DNA from: VBWE01 sp943372645
GTDB taxonomy: Bacteria; Bacteroidota; Bacteroidia; Palsa-965
Reading direction: 5' to 3'
Length of the DNA: 64,000 nucleotides
Assembly: GCA_943372645.1 (NCBI GenBank)
Contig: CALRZN010000028.1
Span: 1 to 64,000, forward strand
Shown: in pieces, positions 41,895-50,338 of the stretch
Layout of the letters: the number at the start of each line of letters is the position of its first letter
How positions within the stretch are numbered: position 1 is the first letter of the stretch
Made by a program: the position numbers and the translations under genes
Notes under the pieces: generated by a model
What the model was told of the DNA's origin: nothing
Databases searched by the model: none
What the model saw: the letters and a program-made list of their open reading frames with translations, nothing else

Positions 41895-42264
41895 AAATCT
41901 TCATTCCCCGAACCTGCTGCACAGTTTCCGGAATGCCTTCCGGGGCATTTACTTTTTTTTCAGGGAACAACGTAACGCACGTATTCATGCTGTTGCGGCC
42001 ATCGCAGTTGTCGCACTCGCTGCATGGCTGGGCATTACAGGTACTGAATGGTGCATCCTCGCAATCTGTATCGTTTCCGTTATCGGTATGGAAATGATCA
42101 ACACCGCTGTCGAATACCTTGCCGATGTTGTTTCACCGGGGCATCATTCGCGTATCGGCAAGCTGAAAGATATTGCTGCGGGTGCGGTCCTGGTGGTTTC
42201 GATAGGCGCACTGATCTGCGGGGTGTTAATAGTGGGGATTCCGTTGTTCAAAAAACTATTCTGA
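41887..42264 (+). CDS. dgkA: Diacylglycerol kinase family protein (DgkA type)
   Basis: A 125-residue membrane kinase of the prokaryotic DgkA family. It has the expected N-terminal cytosolic helix (LHSFRNAFRGIYFFFREQRNARIH), three membrane helices, the acidic active-site region GMEMINTAVEYLADVVSPGHH and KDIAAGAVLVVSIGALICG. The enzyme phosphorylates diacylglycerol or undecaprenol with ATP and recycles lipids. Last gene of the membrane cluster. Confidence 0.93.
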   Translation: MAENLHSPNLLHSFRNAFRGIYFFFREQRNARIHAVAAIAVVALAAWLGITGTEWCILAICIVSVIGMEMINTAVEYLADVVSPGHHSRIGKLKDIAAGAVLVVSIGALICGVLIVGIPLFKKLF

Positions 42265-42459
42265 ACGACTTCTTTATCGTGTTAGGCGTTGTTTCGTCGG
42301 GCAAAAGGGCTGATTCGTCGATGGCATACGATTTCTGTCTGAGTTTGTTGAAAAAAACAGGCTAAAATGATGGTGCTGATCGGTTTTTGCCTTAATTTTA
42401 CTGTTGGCAAAATACATGAATTCAGTTCTTTTTAACAGTACCATTTTATCCCAGAACAC

Positions 42460-45400
42460 ATGAGAAAAAAGTTATTCTTAGCTCTTTTCGCCTTTTCTGC
42501 ATTGTTGGCAAACGTGCAGCAGGCAAAAGCATGTCACGGTGTACCACTCGTCGGCTTTGCGGCTGCAGTAGTTGGTTCAAACGTAATCGTGAATGCAAAC
42601 TCGGATCCGTCAACCTGCGGTTGCGGGCCGTATTACATGGAAGTGCAGCTGGCCTGTTTCAGTCCGGCCAACTTCGCAACTACCATCCCGGCCTGTAATG
42701 GTGTCTGGAACACGTACCCGTTTTACCGTTCGCTGCTGAATGTACCCAACTACAATGCAGCGTCTGGCTGGCCGGATAACTGTGTGCTGGAACCATACAC
42801 ACCTATTTCGATCCCGATGAGTTCGCTGTGTGCTGGTACAACGTATGTACTGCGCGCCCGCGAGCGCCTGTGCGGAAACAACAGCGCCGGTCCGTGGACA
42901 GCGACATTTACCTTTACCACACCGGGAACACCGCCAAACTTCTGGCTAACTGCATCAGCGGCTCCCACGCCGATCTGTGCCGGTCAGCAGTCGGTGCTTA
43001 CCGCCACAGTAAACGGCAACGGCGGCTGCGGAAGTGGCACCCCGGTATTTACATGGCAGGCCATCAGCCCGGCAGGCCCCGCATTTACAGGGAATCCGGT
43101 AACGGTTACTCCATCTCAGACAACAATCTACCAGGTTACAGCAACCGGTGGTTTTCTCAGCTGTTACCCGGTTCCGCCGGTTACCGTAACGGTTACTGTT
43201 AATGCAAACCCTGTTGCCGGTACGCCCGTGGTTGCTCCTACAACCGTGTGCGCCGGACAGCCCGTTACCTTAACGCTTAACGGGTATTCCGGATCGATAC
43301 AATGGCAATCCGGGCCGGCATCAAACGGTCCGTGGACTGCCATACCGGGCGGAACAACATCACCATATACTTACACAGTTAACAGTACCACCTACTTTAA
43401 TGCAGTGGTTTCCAATAACTGCGGATCGGTGAGTTCTCCTGCCGTTGGTGTCACGGTACTGCCAACACCAACACTTACGATAACGCCGGCCAACCCGAGT
43501 ATATGTGCGGGACAAAGTGTTGTACTTAACGCATCCGGCGGTGTAACGTACACATGGTCGCCTGCAACTAACCTGAGCAGTACTACCGGCGCTTCCGTAA
43601 CAGCATCGCCAACGGTTACTACGATTTATACCGTCAGTTCCACCGTCGGCGTTTGTACCGGCACACGTACGGTACAGGTTACCGTTAACCCGAATCCCGT
43701 TCCTGTTGTAACACCAGCATCACCTGCTATCTGTATCGGTGATTCGATTACGCTCACCTGCGGACCCGGACCTTACAGCAGTGTTACCTGGTCGAATTCA
43801 TCCACACTGAGCAGCGGAAGCGGCGATATTGTAAACGCCGGCCCTTCCACTACGCAAAGTTATGTAGCCACTGCAACCAACAGTTTTGGCTGTACCGGTA
43901 CAGCGCCGATTACAGTTACGGTTAACCCGTTACCCGTAATGGCTGTAACACCGTCAGCACCTTCGGTATGTGCTGGTTTTTCGACCTTCCTGCAGGCCAG
44001 TGGTGCTAACTCGTACCTCTGGAATACCGGAACAACAACAGATACCATGACAGTGCTTGTGAATACCACAACTACTTATACGGTTGTAGGAACTTCTGCC
44101 AGCGGCTGTGTGGATTCAACCACTGTTACCGTTACGCTCAATCCGAATATACCGACTGATGCCGGTGTACCAGACAGTATTTGTCCGGGAGCCACTTCGG
44201 TGCTCAATCCGACACCATTTAACGTTGGTTCCTATACCTATTCGTGGACAGGACCGGGTGTAATTACAAATCCAAACACAGCCAACGCTACGGTAACACC
44301 AACAGTAACCGGAACATATACGGTTAATATGGTTGACCAGAATGGCTGTACCGGTGTTGACAGTGTTGAAATTGTAGTATTGCCTGAACCCGTAGCTAGT
44401 GCAGGTGCTGATCTTACTATTTGTTTCGGTGAACAGACGCAGCTGAATGCTTCCGGCGGAACCAATTATTCCTGGTCGCCGAACATAGCGCTCTCGCCAA
44501 CCAATACGATGAGCAACCCGATGGCAAATCCGACCAGCACGCAGCAATACATTGTTACGGTAACTGACCCGAGCGGATGTTTTGATACGGATACGATGGT
44601 TGTAAACGTGAACCCGCTTCCGCAAATCAATGCAGGAAACGATGTTTACATTTGCGGCAACGGGGCACAACTGAATGCAACCGGTGGTAATTCCTACGTA
44701 TGGACACCGAATACCGGTCTGTCATCCGATATCATTGCAAACCCGATTGCGAATCCGCTTGCAACCACAACATATATTGTTACCGGTACCGATAACAACG
44801 GTTGTGTAAACACCGATACGATTGTTGTAAACCTGTACACCCCGCTCACTGTTGTGGCATCCAATGCAGCTGCGATCTGTCCGGGAGGTAGCACACCTGT
44901 AAGTGCAGTAGCAGGCGGCGGTGATGGTATCTATACCTACAGCTGGGCACCTGCAACCGGTCTGAGTACAACCAATGCAGCCAGCGCAACGGCATCACCA
45001 ACAGTAACCACAACCTATGTTGTTACAGTAAGCGATGCCTGCGGTTCAACAGTTGCTGTTGATTCGGTTGTTGTAACGGTTCATCCGGTACCGGTTCTTA
45101 CCATTACACCGGATGTAACCAGCGGCTGCAGCCCGGTATGTGTAAACTTTGTGGGCACAGCTGCACCGAGCGCAAGCGTTTCGTGTAACTGGGATTTCAG
45201 CGACGGAACAGGCAGCGGATGCAGCACCTCGCATTGTTTTAATACTGCAGGTTCCTACACGATCACGCTGAGTGTTGTTGACGGTAACGGCTGCGCAGCC
45301 ACACTTACCATGCCCAACCTGATCACAGTGCATCCGAATCCGGTTGCCGGTTTTAATGCTGCACCCGATACGGTAACCTTCCTTTCGCCGATTGGTGTGA

Positions 45401-45867
45401 TAACACCTTCTGCTATCGGGGCCGATTCGATTATTTACCTTGTAAACGGCGATACGATTTACAACATGGGTCAGTTCCAGTACACGTTTGATAACACCGG
45501 TACATTCCCGATCACACAGATTGTTTATACACAATATGGTTGTGTTGACCAGGCGCAGGACAATATTGTTGTTATTCCGGATTACATCATTTATGTTCCG
45601 AATGCGTTCTCGCCAAATGAAGACGGCATAAACGACGAGTTTAAGGCCTATGGCGAAGGTATTGATCCGGCCAGCTTCCAGATGTGGATTTACGACCGCT
45701 GGGGCAACCTGATATTCCAGTCGAACGACCTTTACAAAGGATGGAACGGAAAAGTACAGGGACAATCCAACACCGCGCAGATTGATACCTATGTATGGAA
45801 AATTACCTGCAAAGACCGCACAGGCACCATGCACAAGTACATCGGCAACGTGAATATGATAAAGTAA
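42460..45867 (+). CDS. T9SS type B (CHU_C) surface protein with Ig/PKD-like repeats
   Basis: An 1135-residue surface protein. A signal peptide (LFALFAFSALLANVQQAKA-like, cleavage near residue 25) is followed by a cysteine-rich N-terminal domain (residues about 25-150). Eight or more 80-residue repeats run to about 840, with (I/S)CAGQS..L.A.GG..Y.WSP...LS.T. and TVTTTY.V. patterns. A PKD-like part follows (NWDFSDGTGSGCSTSHCF near 910), then the gliding-type C-terminal domain NAFSPNEDGINDEFKAYG to the stop, which marks T9SS cargo. Codon use is richer in GTT/ACA than in its neighbours. A terminator follows. Adhesion is a likely role, by inference. Confidence 0.9.
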   Translation: MRKKLFLALFAFSALLANVQQAKACHGVPLVGFAAAVVGSNVIVNANSDPSTCGCGPYYMEVQLACFSPANFATTIPACNGVWNTYPFYRSLLNVPNYNAASGWPDNCVLEPYTPISIPMSSLCAGTTYVLRARERLCGNNSAGPWTATFTFTTPGTPPNFWLTASAAPTPICAGQQSVLTATVNGNGGCGSGTPVFTWQAISPAGPAFTGNPVTVTPSQTTIYQVTATGGFLSCYPVPPVTVTVTVNANPVAGTPVVAPTTVCAGQPVTLTLNGYSGSIQWQSGPASNGPWTAIPGGTTSPYTYTVNSTTYFNAVVSNNCGSVSSPAVGVTVLPTPTLTITPANPSICAGQSVVLNASGGVTYTWSPATNLSSTTGASVTASPTVTTIYTVSSTVGVCTGTRTVQVTVNPNPVPVVTPASPAICIGDSITLTCGPGPYSSVTWSNSSTLSSGSGDIVNAGPSTTQSYVATATNSFGCTGTAPITVTVNPLPVMAVTPSAPSVCAGFSTFLQASGANSYLWNTGTTTDTMTVLVNTTTTYTVVGTSASGCVDSTTVTVTLNPNIPTDAGVPDSICPGATSVLNPTPFNVGSYTYSWTGPGVITNPNTANATVTPTVTGTYTVNMVDQNGCTGVDSVEIVVLPEPVASAGADLTICFGEQTQLNASGGTNYSWSPNIALSPTNTMSNPMANPTSTQQYIVTVTDPSGCFDTDTMVVNVNPLPQINAGNDVYICGNGAQLNATGGNSYVWTPNTGLSSDIIANPIANPLATTTYIVTGTDNNGCVNTDTIVVNLYTPLTVVASNAAAICPGGSTPVSAVAGGGDGIYTYSWAPATGLSTTNAASATASPTVTTTYVVTVSDACGSTVAVDSVVVTVHPVPVLTITPDVTSGCSPVCVNFVGTAAPSASVSCNWDFSDGTGSGCSTSHCFNTAGSYTITLSVVDGNGCAATLTMPNLITVHPNPVAGFNAAPDTVTFLSPIGVITPSAIGADSIIYLVNGDTIYNMGQFQYTFDNTGTFPITQIVYTQYGCVDQAQDNIVVIPDYIIYVPNAFSPNEDGINDEFKAYGEGIDPASFQMWIYDRWGNLIFQSNDLYKGWNGKVQGQSNTAQIDTYVWKITCKDRTGTMHKYIGNVNMIK

Positions 45868-45883
45868 AATTCACTGACCTGCA

Positions 45884-45914
45884 AGAAGGGTTTCCTGTTC
45901 AGGGGAACCCTTCT
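45884..45914 (+). terminator. Rho-independent terminator of the CHU_C gene
   Basis: AGAAGGGTTTCC pairs with GGGGAACCCTTCT, followed by TTATTT. It sits 17 bases after the stop codon and 22 bases before the next gene. Confidence 0.75.
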
Positions 45915-45935
45915 TTATTTACGAACGAATGAGCC

Positions 45936-48206
45936 ATGCGTAAACGTGTTGCATTAATCACAGGGATTTTATTTTCGCTGCTGCTGCAGGCGCAGTATCA
46001 TGTTCAGCCTGCGTTCCGCGAAACCGGGAACGCTGCAGGCGACAGTGCATCGGTGTATTTTGACGGGCAGGGCAAAGGCATCGCGGTATTTGCCCGTAAG
46101 GGCGGAATAAGCCTGGTTGTATCAAAACACGATGCCATTACCGGAACACTGCAGGCGCACCGCACCGATCTCGCTTTTACAAACAGCGAAGCACTTCCCG
46201 AAGGCATTGAACCCGAAAAAAATGTAACACGCTACGAAACCGGTGGCAAAAGCAACACGTTTCATGGCATTGTTTACCATAACGTTTCACCAGGCATTGA
46301 TCTGCAGCTCACGTTTGTTGCAGGGCAACCCCAGCTGCGTTATGACGTTGCAGCAGGGGCATCGCTTGCTGATATCGGTTTTACCGTAAACGGTGCAGCT
46401 GTGGAAGGCGATCCGTATGGCGTAAGCATTAACACGCCGCTCGGAAAAATTGAAAATACATTCCCGCTGTTTATCGCGCCCGATCAATCGAAAAAAGGGA
46501 GTTATCGTTCTGCTGCCGTTAATATGTGGACAGAAGCGGATGCCACCACCAACCACATCCGTGTGCGTTCGGCACAGCCAACTGCCCCGGAATCATTCAG
46601 CATCATTCTCTGGTGTACGTTCGCGGGCGGAAGCGATACCGATGAGTTTACCGGGATCGAACAGTTTGCAAACAGTGATTTGCTCATTACCGGTTTTACC
46701 GGCAGCCTCAATTTTCCGTTGGGTGTGGGCACTGTGCAGGACAGCAATGCCGGTAACTATGATGCTGTAATTATGCGCATGGATACCACGGGCAACCGCG
46801 TATGGGCCACTTTTTTCGGGGGCAGTGCGTATGATGTGGCGTATCACGGTGCCATTTACGGTGATAAAATTTATGTGGCCGGTGCCTCGGGCAGCGCAAA
46901 CCTGCCTGTAGATACCGCGGGATGGCAACCCGCAAACGCAGGCAGTTACGACAGCTGGCTGCTGAAACTCGACAGCAGCGGGCAGCAGATCTGGTCAACG
47001 TTTTTCGGAAGCAATGGCGGCGACTTCGCCTATGATGTGGATGTGGACAACGCCGGGAATATTTATATGGGTGGAGCTACCAGTTCGCAAAACTTACCGC
47101 TGACTGCAACCACCGGCTGGCAGACTACGCACGGCGGCGCACTGGATGCATGGATCGCCAGATTCAACAGCAGCGGTATTCCGCAATGGTGTACGTACTA
47201 TGGCGGTTCCGGCAGCGAAGATGTACACTCATTAGTGGTGGACGACAGCGCCAACGTTATCATGTGCGGCGGTACATTCAGTCTCAATTTCCCGACCAGC
47301 CCCGGCGCATACCAATCGCTCACCAGCGGCATTCCGGACATTTACCTCATCAAACTCGATTCGGCCGGTAACCGTATTTTCGGAACCCGTTTTGGTGGCT
47401 CGGCCGATGAAGATTCATTTGGCCTGGATGCGGACGCTGCCGGAAATATTTACGTTGCCGGTCAAACCCACAGCACCGATTTACCGATGATCGGCCAGTC
47501 GTTCCAGAACTTACCGGGTGGAAATATGGAAGCCTGTGTGATTAAATTCAGCAATGCAGGCTGGCCGCAATGGTCCACGTTTTATGGCGGACAGCAGGAT
47601 GATTATGCCTTCGGACTCGTGGTGCGCGATTCGTTCCTTTATTTTACCGGTAACACCATGAGCAGCGATTTCCTGGTGAGTGCCAATGCATTCCAGGACA
47701 GCCTTGCAGGTCAGACCGATTGTTATTTCGTAAAAATGGACACGGCCGGAACGCCCATCTCCGGCAGCTTTTACGGGGGCATCGGCTCGGATGTATCGAA
47801 TGCGCTTGTGGTGGATGCCAACATGTGGCTGTACCTCGCCGGAAGCACGTACAGCCTTGATTTCCCGGTTTCACCTTCAGGTGTAATGCAATCCACCAAC
47901 ATGTTTCTCGGTGATGGATTTGTAGGAAGACTTGATGCCACACAATTGCCATTTGGTTCCGGGGGCGTGGCTGCCACAGCGGCCGTAAATGCATTACGCG
48001 TGTTCCCGGTACCGTTTAATGAACACTTGTTTTTAGGCGAAGCCGTTACCGCATGGCAACTGCTTGATGTAACCGGACGCATGGTACGTGAAGGAAACTC
48101 GGCCACCATCACAGCCACGGGAGCACTTGCGCCCGGACTTTATACTGTGCGGGCAACTACTGCCGCGGGCCTGGTGAAAACAGCGCGTGTGGTAAAAGCT
48201 GATTGA
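45936..48206 (+). CDS. SBBP-repeat surface protein with T9SS type A domain
   Basis: A 756-residue exported protein. The signal peptide is MRKRVALITGILFSLLLQAQ. Residues about 20-220 make an N-terminal domain of the DUF7948 kind (FHGIVYHNVSPGIDLQLTF). Then about seven SBBP repeats follow in beta-propeller style, such as WATFFGGSAYDVAYHGAIYG and WSTFFGSNGGDFAYDVDVDN. The last 60 residues are a type A sorting domain (ALRVFPVPFNEHLFLGEAV to ARVVKAD). It should be anchored on or released from the surface. Confidence 0.88.
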   Translation: MRKRVALITGILFSLLLQAQYHVQPAFRETGNAAGDSASVYFDGQGKGIAVFARKGGISLVVSKHDAITGTLQAHRTDLAFTNSEALPEGIEPEKNVTRYETGGKSNTFHGIVYHNVSPGIDLQLTFVAGQPQLRYDVAAGASLADIGFTVNGAAVEGDPYGVSINTPLGKIENTFPLFIAPDQSKKGSYRSAAVNMWTEADATTNHIRVRSAQPTAPESFSIILWCTFAGGSDTDEFTGIEQFANSDLLITGFTGSLNFPLGVGTVQDSNAGNYDAVIMRMDTTGNRVWATFFGGSAYDVAYHGAIYGDKIYVAGASGSANLPVDTAGWQPANAGSYDSWLLKLDSSGQQIWSTFFGSNGGDFAYDVDVDNAGNIYMGGATSSQNLPLTATTGWQTTHGGALDAWIARFNSSGIPQWCTYYGGSGSEDVHSLVVDDSANVIMCGGTFSLNFPTSPGAYQSLTSGIPDIYLIKLDSAGNRIFGTRFGGSADEDSFGLDADAAGNIYVAGQTHSTDLPMIGQSFQNLPGGNMEACVIKFSNAGWPQWSTFYGGQQDDYAFGLVVRDSFLYFTGNTMSSDFLVSANAFQDSLAGQTDCYFVKMDTAGTPISGSFYGGIGSDVSNALVVDANMWLYLAGSTYSLDFPVSPSGVMQSTNMFLGDGFVGRLDATQLPFGSGGVAATAAVNALRVFPVPFNEHLFLGEAVTAWQLLDVTGRMVREGNSATITATGALAPGLYTVRATTAAGLVKTARVVKAD

Positions 48207-48214
48207 TTTTCTTT

Positions 48215-48227
48215 TCGGGAAACCCGA
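48215..48227. terminator. Short hairpin in the convergent gap
   Basis: TCGGG-AAA-CCCGA flanked by TTTTC and TTATTT, between convergent SBBP and yajQ genes. The stem has only 5 bp. Confidence 0.4.
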
Positions 48228-48716
48228 TTATTTCATGTTTATAAACTGGAGCGGCAGATCATACTCCCCGCGGCGCATAAGTGCAATAATGGCCTGCAGT
48301 TCATCAATCTTTTTCCCGGTAACGCGAACGAGGTCGTCCATCTGCTGGGCCTGTACTTTCAGTTTTGAATCCTTGATGTCTTTCATGATTTTGCGGCAGG
48401 TATCTTTATCAATGCCCTGGCGCACTTTCACATCTTTGCGCACCATGTTGCCTGACGCATAATGTTCCTTGCCTTCATCGAGGCAGCGCGGATCAATGCC
48501 CTGTTTCACCATGCGTGAACGGATGATATCAATGATGGAGTTGAGCCGCATATCGTCTTCGGTATGAATATTCAGCGACATGTTTTTTTTGTCCAGCTCA
48601 ATGGTGCTGGCCGTTCCGCGAAAATCGAACCGGTTTAGGATCTCTTTGCGGGCGGTGTTTATCGCATTATCAAGGGTCTGCGCATCAATTTTACTTACGA
48701 TATCGAAACTGGGCAT
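48228..48716 (-). CDS. yajQ: YajQ family nucleotide-binding protein
   Basis: A 162-residue protein of the YajQ family, reported in some bacteria to bind cyclic di-GMP. MPSFDIVSKIDAQTLDNAINTARKEILNRFDFRG is the typical start. The two ferredoxin-like halves are visible with SRMVKQGIDPRCLDEG and the ending KIDELQAIIALMRRGEYDLPLQFINMK. Length and motifs match throughout. A TAAATTTG box is found on the minus strand at 48745-48752. Confidence 0.95.
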   Translation of the reverse strand: MPSFDIVSKIDAQTLDNAINTARKEILNRFDFRGTASTIELDKKNMSLNIHTEDDMRLNSIIDIIRSRMVKQGIDPRCLDEGKEHYASGNMVRKDVKVRQGIDKDTCRKIMKDIKDSKLKVQAQQMDDLVRVTGKKIDELQAIIALMRRGEYDLPLQFINMK

Positions 48717-48744
48717 GGTACAGTTGCTTGTTTGGTTTGGTGTG

Positions 48745-48752
48745 CAAATTTA
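48745..48752 (-). promoter_or_regulatory. Putative -7 box of yajQ
   Basis: TAAATTTG on the minus strand, 28 bases before the yajQ start at 48716. Exact match to TAnnTTTG. Confidence 0.45.
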
Positions 48753-48758
48753 GGGAAA

Positions 48759-49652
48759 CTACCGCACTTCTGCCAGCATACACCGCGCACTGCCCCCGCC
48801 AATGGTTTCGATAACCGGGATGGCGCAGGGTACAGGAATGGCGTATTTTCCGAGCAGGCCGAGCTGTTCAGGCGTAAAACTGTTGCGTGCCGTTTCGGAA
48901 AGCACACAGCACCAGGTGTTGCTGCTGTTTTTTACGAAGAGCATGTTGCCGGCAAACGCATTCATCTGTTTCAAACTGATTTCAAGCAGCTCGTGGCCGC
49001 TTTCGCGCAGCATCGTTAATACCATTTTGCGATCGTCAGGCAAAATAACTTCGGTGCACACCACAGCCAGTTTCGGATGCAGGGCCATCACCACGTTGGT
49101 GTGATAAACAGCCTGCCCGTTTTGCGGAACAGTGCGAAACGAAACCGGTTTGTAATTCAGGTGGCGGCAGGCTGTACGCACTAAACCCGGATCGGTGCGG
49201 GGCGAGAGGGCGGCATACGCGATGCGGTTTTCATAATCAATCACTAAACTGCCGGTACCCTCCAAAAAACGGCCTTCGTTTTCGTGGTGCGACAAATCAA
49301 ACACATCGGTGTAACCGAATTCCTGCTGCATGATTTGTACAATGTCGTTCCGCCGTTCCAGCCTGCGGTTGGGCGCCTGCATGGGCCACAGCGCGATGGT
49401 TTTTCTGTCGTGAAAACTGATCCAGTTGTTTGGAAAAACCGCATCCGGTTTTACGGGTTCGGCCGTATCGGCAATTACTTTAAACGGAATGCCGGCTGCT
49501 GCGAGTTGAGCACACATCGCATCAGATTCGGCCTGTGCAGTTGCTGCAGCGCTTGTTGCTGCCGCGCTGCGCTGCTGAAAGGTGTTGGATGATGCGGTTT
49601 CGTTGTTGAAGCCAAATGCTTCCGGGCGGATGAGTAGTAACATGTGTTGCAA
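48759..49652 (-). CDS. ctlX: Citrulline-utilisation hydrolase CtlX-like amidinotransferase
   Basis: A 297-residue enzyme of the guanidino-modifying (arginine deiminase-like) superfamily. LLLIRPEAFGFNNETASSNTFQQ at the start, VFPNNWISFHDRKTIALWPM in the N-terminal third, and the catalytic His in GQAVYHTNVVMAL. The active cysteine is in SARCMLAEVR at the end. The combination matches the CtlX group (dimethylarginine or citrulline hydrolases), and the substrate is not certain. The start is the MQH or the methionine three codons on. Confidence 0.88.
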   Translation of the reverse strand: MQHMLLLIRPEAFGFNNETASSNTFQQRSAAATSAAATAQAESDAMCAQLAAAGIPFKVIADTAEPVKPDAVFPNNWISFHDRKTIALWPMQAPNRRLERRNDIVQIMQQEFGYTDVFDLSHHENEGRFLEGTGSLVIDYENRIAYAALSPRTDPGLVRTACRHLNYKPVSFRTVPQNGQAVYHTNVVMALHPKLAVVCTEVILPDDRKMVLTMLRESGHELLEISLKQMNAFAGNMLFVKNSSNTWCCVLSETARNSFTPEQLGLLGKYAIPVPCAIPVIETIGGGSARCMLAEVR

Positions 49653-49668
49653 TGATACTGTTTTCTTT

Positions 49669-50292
49669 TCAGAGGCTGTCGTGTTCCCGTTGTAAATTCA
49701 CCCGCGCCTGGGCTTCAAAACGTTCGCGGAAAAAAGGCGTTTTGTATATAAAATCCATTTCGAGGAAATGGTTTAATACTGCTTTACGTCCGGGATGGTA
49801 CAACGCATCCGGATACATGTTGTATTCCTTCCGGATGCCGGCAGCATACGCATCATAGGTTTCCGGTGCACCGCCCAGCGCACTCAGATCAAAATCAAGC
49901 AGGTAATGTACGTCACTGATTTCGCTTTCAGCCGTATGGTGTTTGGTGGCATGAATCAATTGTACAACACGGGTAATCTGTTCATCGTTTACGCCAAGCT
50001 CTTTTAATTCTGCAGCAGCACGATCAGCGCTGGCTTCTTCATTGTCTTTGCACGATGCATCGTAAACAATATCATGATACAGAATTGCGAGGTCGGTTGC
50101 CGTTTTATCCTGCAACAGCTCCGCACACGAATCACTATGCCGGAGCATGGCTGCAATGTGTGCGGCGGTGTGGTAATAACGATCCGGTTCGCTATATGCC
50201 GTTAAAAGCGATTGAAGAAACTGCAGTTGCCGGATTTCGTGTTGCGGGAATAACATATTCCAGCGCGTGGTGATAATGGTGTTGCTGTCCAC
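49669..50292 (-). CDS. HD-domain metal-dependent phosphohydrolase
   Basis: A 207-residue protein of the predicted metal-dependent HD superfamily (COG4339). The HD ligands appear as YYHTAAHIAAMLRH (first His), LAILYHDIVYDAS (His-Asp) and a further Asp or His in LLDFDLSALG. The helical bundle is complete with no fused domain. The substrate is not known. It is followed by ctlX on the same strand 16 bases away, so they may be co-transcribed. Confidence 0.87.
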   Translation of the reverse strand: MDSNTIITTRWNMLFPQHEIRQLQFLQSLLTAYSEPDRYYHTAAHIAAMLRHSDSCAELLQDKTATDLAILYHDIVYDASCKDNEEASADRAAAELKELGVNDEQITRVVQLIHATKHHTAESEISDVHYLLDFDLSALGGAPETYDAYAAGIRKEYNMYPDALYHPGRKAVLNHFLEMDFIYKTPFFRERFEAQARVNLQREHDSL

Positions 50293-50338
50293 AGGAAAAT
50301 AGTTGGGATAAAAACAAATAAAACGAGGTTATGTTTGT

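Noticed and set aside
42460..48206. A toxin or polymorphic-effector system
   Set aside because: Both large proteins end in ordinary T9SS sorting domains and carry only repeat folds, with no toxin domain or immunity gene.
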